NCBI GenBank assembly: GCA_020832235.1
Contig: JAFIEZ010000006.1
Span: forward strand, 233,077 to 297,076
DNA length: 64,000 bases
From: Bacteroidota bacterium
GTDB lineage: Bacteria; Bacteroidota; Rhodothermia; Balneolales; HLUCCA01
Direction: 5' to 3'
This document shows positions 47,069 to 57,102 of this stretch, one piece after another. The notes under the pieces were generated by a model. That model was not told the origin of the DNA and searched no databases. It saw only the letters and a program-made list of their open reading frames with translations. The position numbers were made by a program, and so were the translations under genes. Position 1 is the first letter of the stretch. Each line of letters starts with the position of its first letter.

Positions 47069-50000
47069 TTAGCGCTTATCTATCAAGTACAGCCTCAACA
47101 TTGTTGGAGCCGGCCAGGGCTCAGGTACCGGTCTGTCGCGATTCGCGCCCCCGTGCTCCCATCGTAAAAACCAGCTTCCTTGTGTGAGAAGATGGGTTGG
47201 TAACATGTTGCTTGCATCTCGTGCGTTTTTGTTTGATTGTGCATCGCTGTCTTGGTTGTGATTGCGCCCTTCTCTTAGTACGATATCTGACCTCATGCCA
47301 CTGCCTTCTCGCGTATGGTTATCTGCTCGCGCATCGTCGCCTCTTGTGGAGCCAACTTCTGCCCGGCTATTCCCTTCGGTATCGGGAATGATTTCAACCA
47401 GCATAGGTCCGCCGACCCTGCGAAGATCTGGAATGGGTTCAACCTGAAAATCCGATTCGGGCACACGCAGCTCCTTGCGCCACATCACGGGGCGGGGCTC
47501 TTCCAGTCGCAGTGGCCGGAGAGTAGCCTCATCCAGCACGACTACAGTTTCCGAAATCTCTCGATTCCACACCGTTTGACGCAATTCTCCAGTCTGGTTG
47601 TCACCGCGGGCTACAACCGGACCAACAGCATGGTAAGTATCACGGCTGGTACCCTGGCCGCTATTCACTCTGGTATTACCGTAAGCACTCCGGCCTGCAT
47701 CCCTGTTGGCACCCTGGCCGCTATTCACGCGGCTATTACCGTTAGCACTCCGGCTAGCATCCCTGTTGACATTGACGTCCGATCCCGCAACCCGGCCTGC
47801 ATCCCCGCTCACCTCCACTCCACTCAATCGCACCGTGCCAAAAATGTTAAGGGCTCCGGTGCCGGAGTAGGAATCGCCCCATATGAAATCCCAGTCCGTA
47901 GCGGGCACGATATTCCATTTGCCGTTTTCGAAGCGGGCATTGTAAATCTGACTTGCTCCCGCCTCATCAAAACGATGATAACTCATAACTGCGCGGTGGG
48001 ATGCATCCCAGCTGAGGGCCATAAGCGGATTACTGAGTCCGCCTCCCGCGGGGGAAGGATCTACCAGAAGCTCGGTGTTGTCTATGGTGAAGGGAGGCTG
48101 AACCGGAACGCCGGCGGCCGACTCCCATCGGGTGAGGTCATTGCCAACGGTGCGCGCATACGAAAGGGAATGATTGGTGGCATGGTCGGGACTATCGCGC
48201 CACATCCACAACAGATGCCAGCGTCCGTCGGGACCAAACGCCGGCAAGCCGCCACCGTAGGTGTAGGCACTCATCTGACCGCGGCCATCGAGCAGGGGTG
48301 TATCGAACAGGCGGGACCATTGCCGCGTGCCGGTGTCGTAGCGGTAGAAATGCTGATCGCCCTGACCGCTTCCCCCATCACGAAATGTGAAGTACAGGGC
48401 ATGGTCGGTGTTGGCGAATGTAGGATAATCGGTGCGCTCATTCTCCGAAACCATGTAAAGCTGCTCAAATTCATCAATGGAGTGCGGGGCGAGGGACCGG
48501 TAATAAATGGGCCTCGGGGGCGCAGTAGGCTCTTGTTGCAGGCGACGACGGTAGGCGGTGATGTGGATGTAATTGTCGCTGTCGAGGGCGAGGGATAGCT
48601 TGGCGTGACTTCCGGTTTGCCAGAGCATCTGTACCGGAAACCGATGGAAGTTCCATTCGCGGGACTCGAGTCGGCGCTGGGCGAGGGTGAGATAGCGGTC
48701 TTCGTCGTAGAAGGCCACGTATTGCCAGCCGTCGCGGGTGAGCAGTTCGGGCGGACCTGTACGGTGCACCGACCAGACGGGGGCTACGTCGAGGGAGTCG
48801 AGTATGGTGACTTCGGGAAGGTTCGCGATGCTGTGTCGAGTGTCGATTGCGCGAATGGTGAGCTCGTTTTGGGTACCGATAGCTGTTTGGGCTGCAACGC
48901 GGTGGCTCGCTGTTGTGGCATTACCGCTTTGGTAGTTTGCAGATGTTCCGAGGCTTTGGTTGAGTTGGTTCGAGGTGCTGTGTCGAGGGTTGCGGTGGCT
49001 CGCGGCTCCGATCGTCCCATCGGTGTGACGCTCGTTAAACTGCTGCAGGTACAGACTCGCCGGCTCAACCCGGGCGCCGAACGACTCAATAAAACCGTGA
49101 CTATACCCAAATTGTTCGATGTTCCAATCATGAAACGGTCCTTCCCGGAGCTCGCCGATATGTCCGATGGCCCAATTCTGCGCCGTTGGCGGTTGCTGCA
49201 CCACGAGCGGACCTTCGGTATTCCAGGCCACATAATTCGCCCCCGCCCATCCGTGACCTGTTCCATATCGCAGGCGGTTCATCATGCTGATCATGTCGCT
49301 CACGTTGTCGAAAAGTCCCGCTGTTGACCAGCGGTGATGCGGCGCGCTCCACGTAAGACTCTGCTCGGCATAGCTGTTCAGAAACACATTCGGACCGCTG
49401 ACCCAGGCCCCCACGAAAAAAGCATGACGATTATTGATGCCGTAACTGTCGCGCACCAGTCCGTTTTGTCCTTCGAGGTGGAACCCGTATCGCCCGACGT
49501 ACACCCCGGTTTCATCGTAGTATCGTCCCGAATCATCGTACCCCTCGCCCAGATACCACTCCCGCGCGGCCACCAGGTTCGACGACTCCTGAATCGTGAT
49601 GCCGAGGGTGTTTTTGCCGGTCATAATGCCCGACCTACCGTAAAAATGCTCCATCGTGATGTTCCGGGCCCAGCCATCGCGCACGTTGTTCATGTGCAGA
49701 AACATATCGGCGTGGCGGGTGTCATCCACCCCGTGTTCGTTCTGCTGCCAAAAGGAAATCGCGCGCAGGTGCTCCACGCCCGACTGGGTGATGCGATTGC
49801 GGTCGTGATAGCGGTAGATGCGACCTCCGCCGAAGGCTTTTTCGATGGCGTTGGGGAGTCCGGAGTTGATGGTGATTTCATTGCCGTGGATGGCGGTGAT
49901 GATGAATTCGAAGTCGTGACTGAATGGGGACCATTGCGTGGTGCCTCGTTCGTCTCCGCGCGAGGGGATGCGGTCCATGCCGATTTCATGAATCCACTGT

Positions 50001-51427
50001 TCGTTGCCGCGGCGTTCTACAATGATGCTGTCGCCTACGCTGAAATGCCGGGCATCCGTAACGGTGAAGGTGCGGGCGCCGACGGGCACGTAGTTATCGA
50101 TGATTTCGGTGGCGGATTGCATGTCGCCTTCGATGGCGCCTGGTCCTTCCATGCGGATGATCCAGCGGAAGTCGGGTCCGGTCGCGATGAGGACGGTGGC
50201 GTATTTGGATGTGTCGTGAACATTGGTTTCGTTCACAGAGGTGCTAACGGGCTGGTTTTGTGTTCTGTTTTGGGATTGTTGCTGGACTCTGTTTTGTGAT
50301 TCGCGTTGGGTTTCAATGCCCGAAGCGTTTTGGCTATCGCCCCCTGCCTGGCCATGAGGGGTTTGCTGTTCCGATTGATTTTCGTGCAGGATGGAGCGCA
50401 GTGTCTCGCGGAATTCATCGAGGGACTCATTCCGGGCCGGATCCAGCCAGAACTCCTTGAAGTCGCCTTGTCCTTCGCCGCGGAGCACTACACCGCTGGC
50501 GCGTATGTGGAGGGTGCCGGCGATTTCATAGATGCCACTTTTGAGCAGCACCGCGCCACGGAATCCGTTTTCATCGAGCGGGAGGGACGAAACGGCGTCG
50601 ATGGCGGCCTGAATGCGTTCGGTATCATCGCCATGGGGGGAGGTCACATTTCCCGCCTCGTAAAGGGCTGACCGGGACTCGACCACCATCATCACCGGCA
50701 CTTCTGGAAGGTCCATCCCGTTTCGATAACCCACCAGCGAGAAGTCCGGCAGCCGGTTCCCGCGGAAATCGGGAGTATAGCGCATCCGTCCGTCGGGACC
50801 GGGATGGGCAATCACGCTGAAATTCGATGGAAGGCGTGTGGTATCGAGTACCGTAAAGGCATAGGCATCGCGAAAGAGCAGCTCCGAGGCTTCGTTTCGC
50901 AAGTCGATGCGGACGGTATAACGAGTATGGGTAGCGATGGTGGATGAAGCTCTATTTTCAGACGTAGCGGAATCCGGGATACGTGCTCCGTCAGAGTCCT
51001 CCTCCCACAGGGAAGCCGGAAAACTGACGGTATGACTTCTGCCAGAGCGAATCAGCACAGGTTCCGCCTCGTACACCACTTCGCCGGTTTCGTAACGCAT
51101 CAGACTTACAAAAAGCGCACCACGTGACCGTGCAGTCACCTCGACTGAAGGAAACGCTTCTCCCGGAGCGATGACAGCGGGATATCCGATCCGTTGTTCC
51201 ATGCTATCGTGATGCAGTTGCACCTGGATCGGATTCGAGGGGGACTGGGTGGGCGTAACGTTCGTCAACGTGCGAGCATTATTTGCTGCGACCCCCTCCG
51301 CAGAGCTGCCCGAAGCCGATGCCTGTGTTGCTTCTTGATTTGTCGTTTTGCACCCAACACTAAGCAAAACGGTTATTAAAAGTGTCGAAAAAAGGGTGTT
51401 TGTAGAAAGTCGGAAATACGTGTGCAT
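47069..51427 (-). CDS. Giant lipoprotein: right-handed beta-helix (pectate-lyase-like) region plus BNR_4-like beta-propeller domain
   Basis: Lipobox LLSVGC; GAVLLKSGIYEIAGTLHIRASGVVLRGEGQG; propeller segments KLSLALDSDNYIHITAYRRR, TYGGGLPAFGPDGRWHLLWMWRDS. Confidence 0.8.
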   Translation of the reverse strand: MHTYFRLSTNTLFSTLLITVLLSVGCKTTNQEATQASASGSSAEGVAANNARTLTNVTPTQSPSNPIQVQLHHDSMEQRIGYPAVIAPGEAFPSVEVTARSRGALFVSLMRYETGEVVYEAEPVLIRSGRSHTVSFPASLWEEDSDGARIPDSATSENRASSTIATHTRYTVRIDLRNEASELLFRDAYAFTVLDTTRLPSNFSVIAHPGPDGRMRYTPDFRGNRLPDFSLVGYRNGMDLPEVPVMMVVESRSALYEAGNVTSPHGDDTERIQAAIDAVSSLPLDENGFRGAVLLKSGIYEIAGTLHIRASGVVLRGEGQGDFKEFWLDPARNESLDEFRETLRSILHENQSEQQTPHGQAGGDSQNASGIETQRESQNRVQQQSQNRTQNQPVSTSVNETNVHDTSKYATVLIATGPDFRWIIRMEGPGAIEGDMQSATEIIDNYVPVGARTFTVTDARHFSVGDSIIVERRGNEQWIHEIGMDRIPSRGDERGTTQWSPFSHDFEFIITAIHGNEITINSGLPNAIEKAFGGGRIYRYHDRNRITQSGVEHLRAISFWQQNEHGVDDTRHADMFLHMNNVRDGWARNITMEHFYGRSGIMTGKNTLGITIQESSNLVAAREWYLGEGYDDSGRYYDETGVYVGRYGFHLEGQNGLVRDSYGINNRHAFFVGAWVSGPNVFLNSYAEQSLTWSAPHHRWSTAGLFDNVSDMISMMNRLRYGTGHGWAGANYVAWNTEGPLVVQQPPTAQNWAIGHIGELREGPFHDWNIEQFGYSHGFIESFGARVEPASLYLQQFNERHTDGTIGAASHRNPRHSTSNQLNQSLGTSANYQSGNATTASHRVAAQTAIGTQNELTIRAIDTRHSIANLPEVTILDSLDVAPVWSVHRTGPPELLTRDGWQYVAFYDEDRYLTLAQRRLESREWNFHRFPVQMLWQTGSHAKLSLALDSDNYIHITAYRRRLQQEPTAPPRPIYYRSLAPHSIDEFEQLYMVSENERTDYPTFANTDHALYFTFRDGGSGQGDQHFYRYDTGTRQWSRLFDTPLLDGRGQMSAYTYGGGLPAFGPDGRWHLLWMWRDSPDHATNHSLSYARTVGNDLTRWESAAGVPVQPPFTIDNTELLVDPSPAGGGLSNPLMALSWDASHRAVMSYHRFDEAGASQIYNARFENGKWNIVPATDWDFIWGDSYSGTGALNIFGTVRLSGVEVSGDAGRVAGSDVNVNRDASRSANGNSRVNSGQGANRDAGRSAYGNTRVNSGQGTSRDTYHAVGPVVARGDNQTGELRQTVWNREISETVVVLDEATLRPLRLEEPRPVMWRKELRVPESDFQVEPIPDLRRVGGPMLVEIIPDTEGNSRAEVGSTRGDDARADNHTREGSGMRSDIVLREGRNHNQDSDAQSNKNARDASNMLPTHLLTQGSWFLRWEHGGANRDRPVPEPWPAPTMLRLYLIDKR
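47646..47770. repeat. 60-bp in-frame tandem repeat (20 aa), about 2 copies
   Basis: accctggccgctattcac...gcactccggc at 47651 and 47711; encodes (N)SRVNSGQGANRDAGRSAYGNTRVNSGQG. Confidence 0.85.
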
Positions 51428-51645
51428 AAAATTCTGACTATGGGGCGATGACCGCCATAACGGGCCATTAGTGGAACCCTGAGCGGATATTAGTTAACAC
51501 GTCGCATCGCGACACGGTTAAACTAAGACGCACATCGCTCCCGGTTACGTTACCGAAAGTTTACCCATTGGTACAACAGAACCGTGCTGATCTCAACCTT
51601 GTGACTTCTCCAATTCGTGCATCAATATGCCGGCACTTCGAAAAC

Positions 51646-52473
51646 CTACTCGTACATTGCGTCCCGATCCAAGGCACAGATCTCAACCATGATCTGACCA
51701 ATTTTGTTACTCACATCCCGAAAAAACCGTTCGCCTTTTGCAGCAGTGGCGGCTTTCGGATTGCCAATACCGGTATCTTCGCTAACTTGCGACCACTTCC
51801 GCTCTGTCCACAACCATCCTTCAGAGAACGCTTTTACTTTATGGCGCTTCTCCGGTCCTGAGCCCCAATCCTCCCTCGGCAAAACCAGATCCGGCCTGAG
51901 ATGTAGCATTACACTTGTTTCCACCTCGTCGGCGTGATCGCCTGGCGCATCAAAATAGGCCTCACGTTCGAGCGCCTGAAACCAGTTGCAGGTACTCAGG
52001 AACATGGAAGGGAATTTCAGGCCCAGCTCCCGCAAAATGGCTTTGAAATCGTTGCCTCCATGACTGTTCAGAATCAGCAACTTGTGAATGTGCTGGCGGT
52101 TCAGCACCTCTATCACATCGCTCAAAATGGCCATCTGGGTGGATGGATTCAGGTTTATGTCGAGGTAGATATCGCTCTGACCGGTATTCACTCCGAAGGG
52201 AATGGTTGGAAGCACCACCACCCGGGCACCCTCAGACCAGGCAATTTCCGCCGATGCCGCGGCTACATGGTCGGCCTCGATGATATCGGTTCCGTAGGGA
52301 AGGTGGTAGTTATGGGCTTCCGTTGCTCCCCAGGGAAGCACGGCCAGTTCTATGTTCGCATCCTTCAGATGCTTCCAGTTTGTTTCAGCCAGAATGTAGG
52401 GTCGCATGGGCGGAAATTGGGTAATAGGTGAGGTGTAGATAGGGCGGATTGATGAGGTGTTACCAATACACAC
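51646..52473 (-). CDS. Creatininase family protein
   Basis: ELAVLPWGATEAHNYHLPYGTDIIEADHVA; LILNSHGGNDFKAILREL; GDHADEVETSVMLHL. Confidence 0.92.
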   Translation of the reverse strand: MCIGNTSSIRPIYTSPITQFPPMRPYILAETNWKHLKDANIELAVLPWGATEAHNYHLPYGTDIIEADHVAAASAEIAWSEGARVVVLPTIPFGVNTGQSDIYLDINLNPSTQMAILSDVIEVLNRQHIHKLLILNSHGGNDFKAILRELGLKFPSMFLSTCNWFQALEREAYFDAPGDHADEVETSVMLHLRPDLVLPREDWGSGPEKRHKVKAFSEGWLWTERKWSQVSEDTGIGNPKAATAAKGERFFRDVSNKIGQIMVEICALDRDAMYE

Positions 52474-53167
52474 TCACCGTACGGATGCCCAGCTGAAACG
52501 GTCCTTCCTGACCGTCTTTGATCATGAATCCGAGTTCAATCAACGCATCGGTGTTGAGCGGCGGATTCTCCCGCAGGTACGATCCTCTGTAAACGGCTCT
52601 GAAATCGCTGAAAGGAAGGGTATGGGTTTCCCACACGCCGGGCGTGGTTGAAAAGCGGGACTCGTAGGCATACCAGGTCACGCGACCGTTTTTCACGGTT
52701 TTGAGTCGGAGGGAGTACGTTTTTCCATCGCCAAGCACCCGAACCGTGATGCCCTCGAACCCCGATAAATCGGCCGGGTTCCGCGCCTGTGTGCGCATCG
52801 ATGCGAATCCGCCGTTATTCCGTAGCGAAACCATCCCTCTGAAAACGGCAAATCCGTCGGCGTGCATCTCCATCGCACTTCGCGACACCCCTCCCATTAC
52901 ATTATCGTTCAAAATTTGCCAGAAAGCGGGCTCCGTGTTGCTGAAATCAATCAGCGTTACTTCGGCGGGAGCGGCATTTTCTGAGGATGGATGGTTGTTA
53001 CTGTCCGATGTTGGGACGGAGGCGTTGCCGGGCGTTGATCCGGTCTCGCTGGATGCGGATTTGATCTCGCTGGATGCTGCTTTGGCCTCGCCGGATGTTG
53101 ACCCGAATTCCGAAAATGTGCTGCCAAAGGACATAGCTAATACAATTAATGCGATGAAACTATTCAT
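52460..53167 (-). CDS. CIA30 family protein
   Basis: FWQILNDNVMGGVSRSAMEMHADGFAVFRGMVSLRNNGGFASMRTQ...LPFSDFRAVYRG; low-complexity S/A/E N-terminus. Confidence 0.88.
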   Translation of the reverse strand: MNSFIALIVLAMSFGSTFSEFGSTSGEAKAASSEIKSASSETGSTPGNASVPTSDSNNHPSSENAAPAEVTLIDFSNTEPAFWQILNDNVMGGVSRSAMEMHADGFAVFRGMVSLRNNGGFASMRTQARNPADLSGFEGITVRVLGDGKTYSLRLKTVKNGRVTWYAYESRFSTTPGVWETHTLPFSDFRAVYRGSYLRENPPLNTDALIELGFMIKDGQEGPFQLGIRTVSVYW

Positions 53168-53419
53168 AGGGATGAAAGCGTGTTGATGTTATACAGCGCA
53201 TAACACAAGGTTCGCCGGATTCATTCAGCGAGCGTTTACATCAACAACATTTTTCGACTGTGGTGTCTCGAGAACCGGATTCACCCACCCGCTAGAAATA
53301 ACTACATTAGATGCACTACAACATTCTCCCAGCACCGAGGGATGCCTGGCAGACTCAATCTGCGACTAACCATGCCCCCAACCGATTCAATGCACAGATT
53401 AGACTGATTGCGCTCCCCC

Positions 53420-54364
53420 TCAGTTTCCCAGCAAAAAGCGTAACGGAATATGCAGTCGGTTACGCCAGGCCGTCTCGCTATGGTCAGCGCCGACATCATA
53501 AAAGGTCATCCAATTCTGTTCATCAAAACCGAGCCTGCGCATGAGCTCATCTATCTCTTGCTGCAACGGCGGATACAACGCGTCCAGCGTCTGGTCGCCA
53601 TAATCGAAATAGATTCGATTTCCATTCGCCAAACCCGGTAACGTCCCCTCCAGATAGCTCAAAAATGCGGCCGGAATCGGATTATTATCGATGTCAAAAA
53701 TGCCCGGCCAGTGGGTCGACAAGCATGCGGCCCCACCGAAAATATCAGGATATTGTGTGATGGCATACATAGAAATGAGTCCGCCCATACTGCTGCCCAT
53801 GATAAACGTATCGCCCCGCCCCGGTGACGTGGCAAAGCGGCCATCAATGTATGGTTTGAGTTCCTCCGTGAGAAATTTCAGGTACAAGTCTGATGTTGGC
53901 TGAAACGGTCCTTCCGTACGACCGAGCTCGTTCAACGTATTGCTCACGGTTTCTTTTTCATCTTCGGTGAGCAGGTCAAATGCCGTTTTTGGAAAGTACT
54001 CCGGATGTCGATTGATACCCCCGTTCCAGATGGCTGCCACAATAAACGGCCGCAAGTCTTCATCCGCCATCATCTGACTGGCAATACCATCCACATCCCA
54101 CGCCTGACCATTCCATGTGACCGTAGAGTCATATACCATCTGACCATCATGCATATACAGCACGGCGTAGGGAGCATCCTGAGGATAGTCCTCCGGCAAC
54201 CAGATATCAACATGCCGCGCTGGAACATGAACAGAAGGAAAATGCTCCAGCCTGATAATCTCACCGCTGGAGACATTCGGTATCGGATCTCCTGCTGGTT
54301 GTTCAGATGAACAAGCCATGGAAATGAGGACCAGCAGAACTATTGTCAAATTGTACGCTTTCAT
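53420..54364 (-). CDS. Alpha/beta-hydrolase-fold esterase lipoprotein (enterochelin-esterase-like)
   Basis: Lipobox LISMACS; YAVLYMHDGQMVYD; FIMGSSMGGLISMYAITQYPDIFGGAACLSTHWPG. Confidence 0.9.
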   Translation of the reverse strand: MKAYNLTIVLLVLISMACSSEQPAGDPIPNVSSGEIIRLEHFPSVHVPARHVDIWLPEDYPQDAPYAVLYMHDGQMVYDSTVTWNGQAWDVDGIASQMMADEDLRPFIVAAIWNGGINRHPEYFPKTAFDLLTEDEKETVSNTLNELGRTEGPFQPTSDLYLKFLTEELKPYIDGRFATSPGRGDTFIMGSSMGGLISMYAITQYPDIFGGAACLSTHWPGIFDIDNNPIPAAFLSYLEGTLPGLANGNRIYFDYGDQTLDALYPPLQQEIDELMRRLGFDEQNWMTFYDVGADHSETAWRNRLHIPLRFLLGN

Positions 54365-54461
54365 CTGTGAGAGACACTGTTTATTAATGATTTAGTATCG
54401 ACAAGTATATTTCGCAATCTGAATCTAAACTACTTCTTTCTAATCTCATTAAAAAACCTCT

Positions 54462-54610
54462 GACACCCTTCGTTTTGGCGATTTGAAAAAGAAAATCAAA
54501 GAGAAAATGCTGTCCATGAGTTAAAAACATCTGGAGCGGGATGGATTTTTAGTCAGGACGGTTTTTCCTGTAGTGCCGCTTAGGGTCGAATACCACCTGA
54601 CCGATTAGGA
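54462..54610 (+). pseudogene. Degenerate duplicate of the hxlR-type regulator fragment (paralog of 56794-56950)
   Basis: acacccttcgttttggcgatttgaaaaagaaaatcaa...catctggagcRggatggatttttagtcagRacggtttttcctg..gtgccgcttagggtcgaataccacctga matches the intact gene, with indels. Confidence 0.92.
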
Positions 54611-54961
54611 TTGTCTGCCATGAAACTCAGCGAGTACCTTTTGAAGCCACGCAATTAATTCGTCAAGGTAGGATTCTATGATAGACCAGACAATTTCGTA
54701 GTCGATACCAAAGTATTCGTGAACAATTCTATTTCTGAACCCCCTGATTCTATTCCATTCGATTTCAGGATAACGTTCTCTTGTAACTGAATCAAAACGA
54801 TTGCCTGCTTCGCCAATGATTTCAAAATTACGGACAACAGCATCCATAGTCTTATCGTCCGACACAAAAGCCTCGAAATCCATACCTTTTGTGTATCGTT
54901 TTATCTTTTGAGCGGCCTCGAGCATGTCTTCAAAAAGTAGTATGTCGTCGCGCTTAGACAT
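54605..54961 (-). CDS. HepT-like HEPN toxin (DUF86)
   Basis: RNRIVHEYFGIDYEIVWSII HEPN motif (Rx4H). Confidence 0.9.
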   Translation of the reverse strand: MSKRDDILLFEDMLEAAQKIKRYTKGMDFEAFVSDDKTMDAVVRNFEIIGEAGNRFDSVTRERYPEIEWNRIRGFRNRIVHEYFGIDYEIVWSIIESYLDELIAWLQKVLAEFHGRQS

Positions 54962-55244
54962 AAATCAAATCCCGGTCTATTGCTTCACGATATTTATCTT
55001 TTAATCCGTTCTTCGAGACAAGATCAACCTTGATGCCAACAATTTTTTCGAGTTCATCAGCAAGATCAATAAATCGGATTCCTATCGTACCATTAAACTC
55101 AACAAGCACATCCAGGTCGCTAAGCTCGTTGTTTTCCTGCCTTGAAAAAGAACCAAATATTGCAATCGACTTTAATGGGTAATCATTAAACAAATGGTTC
55201 TTATGATTGCGTAGTGCAGCATGTATGTCGTTTAAGGATCGCAT
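54954..55244 (-). CDS. MntA-like nucleotidyltransferase antitoxin
   Basis: IAIFGSFSRQENNELSDLDVLVEF (GSx10DxD); overlaps hepT-like gene. Confidence 0.92.
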   Translation of the reverse strand: MRSLNDIHAALRNHKNHLFNDYPLKSIAIFGSFSRQENNELSDLDVLVEFNGTIGIRFIDLADELEKIVGIKVDLVSKNGLKDKYREAIDRDLIYV

Positions 55245-55424
55245 ATTGTAAAAGATAATGTATTACTCATCAACTTAACGAAATGAAAATCACAAACATA
55301 TATGGGTTTTATCATCAAAATCCGAAATCGAACACAGATGCTCCGCATTTCGAATCAGACGATTAAATAAAACGTGTAATCTTAGTTAGTTCAGGTTAAA
55401 GAATTTACCCAGCAAATGGATTCT

Positions 55425-55579
55425 TTATGACATATTCCGGATTTTATGTCCATGCTGTAGGTCCTCCGAGTAGAGTACTGCGCAACCAGAGCTTAGTGCG
55501 CTCGCGATAATCAGGCTGTCATAATAGGAGTAGCCGTAACGATGATGTTGGTGTCAATAAAATATCGGGGGGCCTTCAT
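55425..55579 (-). pseudogene. PIN-domain (VapC-like) toxin remnant with internal deletion
   Basis: MKAPRYFIDTNIIV joined, with frameshift, to RYGYSYYDSLIIASALSSGCAVLYSEDLQHGHKIRNMS*. Confidence 0.88.
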
Positions 55580-55584
55580 ACAGA

Positions 55585-55812
55585 TTACCGACGCTCATTC
55601 ATTTCATCACGGGTGAACGTTTGACCAGAATCCACGTAATCCATTGTCTTCATCAGGGACAAAAACGTTGATTTTTTTGATGTCTCGGCAATATAGCGCT
55701 CCATCCACTCATTTACGCGGTTGTTAAGTGTCGTAGATTCACTGCGTGCCTTCTCACGAGCGCGTTCAATGAGCCGTTCATCAGCGGTAAAAGTGACATT
55801 CTTTGATTTCAT
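55585..55812 (-). CDS. Antitoxin, DUF6364/RHH-like, partner of the PIN remnant
   Basis: MKSKNVTFTADERLIERAREKARSESTTLNNRVNEWMERYIAE. Confidence 0.75.
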   Translation of the reverse strand: MKSKNVTFTADERLIERAREKARSESTTLNNRVNEWMERYIAETSKKSTFLSLMKTMDYVDSGQTFTRDEMNERR

Positions 55813-55908
55813 ATCGGAAATTACACGAAACCCGTGTAAAAATGAAGCACTTAATCAACCACATTACCCATCCAAAACCGGATTTTACGCTTTATTGCCG
55901 TACTGGAA

Positions 55909-56526
55909 TTACTTATTCCTCATTCCATTAAATAGCGTTCTGATAACTTTGAAGCTTTTCCATTCCCTTACCCTGAATGCAGCGTCCAGCTCCGTATGAA
56001 AAACGTGATTGGTATAGTTGCTGATTGTTTTGATGGATATGGCAAGAATAATATCCAGAATGTGTTTTTCACTATAGCCATTTTCGAAAAACTGCTGCAC
56101 ATCTTCTTCATCAGGATTCCCTCGCTTGTTTACCATAATAGCGGTAAACGCAGCCAAGCTTTTCAATTTGGGATCATCGATTTCTGTTCCGTTACGTATC
56201 GCATCGGTTACATTTGGAGGCACCTTCGACACCATATCTGCCACGAGACTATGGGCGGCCATGCAGTAACTGCAATTGTTCTCAACACTGATGGTTAGGA
56301 AAACCACCTCATGTTCCGAAGGACTAAAACTGCTGTTTTGCCGAAATTCATTATAGCCGGCCATGTAGCTTTTCAGCAGAATCGGACTATTCGCCATGGC
56401 TTTATACATATTGGGAATCATCCTGTACTCCTTCTTGGCAGCATTCAGTAATTTCTTTTGTGTCTCGGTCGAGTGTTCAAGCTGCACGAGTGGCATCTGC
56501 ATTTTGTACATCAATTCAGTATTCAT
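55909..56526 (-). CDS. Carboxymuconolactone decarboxylase (AhpD-like) family protein
   Basis: VVFLTISVENNCSYCMAAHSLVADM (CxxC...H); GYSEKHILDIILAISIKTISNYTNHVF. Confidence 0.9.
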   Translation of the reverse strand: MNTELMYKMQMPLVQLEHSTETQKKLLNAAKKEYRMIPNMYKAMANSPILLKSYMAGYNEFRQNSSFSPSEHEVVFLTISVENNCSYCMAAHSLVADMVSKVPPNVTDAIRNGTEIDDPKLKSLAAFTAIMVNKRGNPDEEDVQQFFENGYSEKHILDIILAISIKTISNYTNHVFHTELDAAFRVREWKSFKVIRTLFNGMRNK

Positions 56527-56607
56527 GGTATTCGCTTAATTGATTCATGTTATCTTTTGCATAGCTAATATATATTAGATACCAACTATAAAAAATAAGT
56601 TACAGCC

Positions 56608-57051
56608 ATGAAACAAAGTAACCGGGATGAAACTGTTGTTGGCGGACATGCAGTTACGGACAAAAAAAAGATGGAAAAAATTTTCGCCCGTATTGATTTG
56701 GAGAACCCTCCCCCCATTTGTCCTATCCGAGACGTATTGGCCAAAGCCTTAGATAAGTGGTCAATGCTGATAATTTTGATGTTGGGCTACAACGACACCC
56801 TTCGTTTTGGCGATTTGAAAAAGAAAATCAAGGGAATATCACCGAAGATGCTCTCCATCAGTTTAAAACATCTGGAGCAGGATGGATTTTTAGTCAGAAC
56901 GGTTTTTCCTGAAGTGCCGCTTAGGGTCGAATACCACCTGACTGATCAGGGGAAGAGTTTTTGCAATAAAATATTGGACTTGTCGGAATGGATAAATGAT
57001 CACTTCCCGGAAATCGTGAAGAGAAGGTATAAAGTGGATGAGATTATGTAA
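56608..57051 (+). CDS. HxlR family winged-helix transcriptional regulator
   Basis: CPIRDVLAKALDKWSMLIILMLGYNDTLRFGDLKKKIKGISPKMLSISLKHLEQDGFLVRTVFPEVPLRVEYHLTDQG. Confidence 0.95.
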   Translation: MKQSNRDETVVGGHAVTDKKKMEKIFARIDLENPPPICPIRDVLAKALDKWSMLIILMLGYNDTLRFGDLKKKIKGISPKMLSISLKHLEQDGFLVRTVFPEVPLRVEYHLTDQGKSFCNKILDLSEWINDHFPEIVKRRYKVDEIM

Positions 57052-57102
57052 TGGAGAATCACATCCAGCTAAAAACTAATGCTTAAACTCTATGGTGATA
57101 AT

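Noticed and set aside
47315-48598. 427-aa plus-strand ORF (and 48605-49327, 49334-50299)
   Set aside because: Antisense to the well-supported beta-helix/BNR lipoprotein gene; GC-rich coding DNA produces open antisense frames, and composition has no family resemblance.
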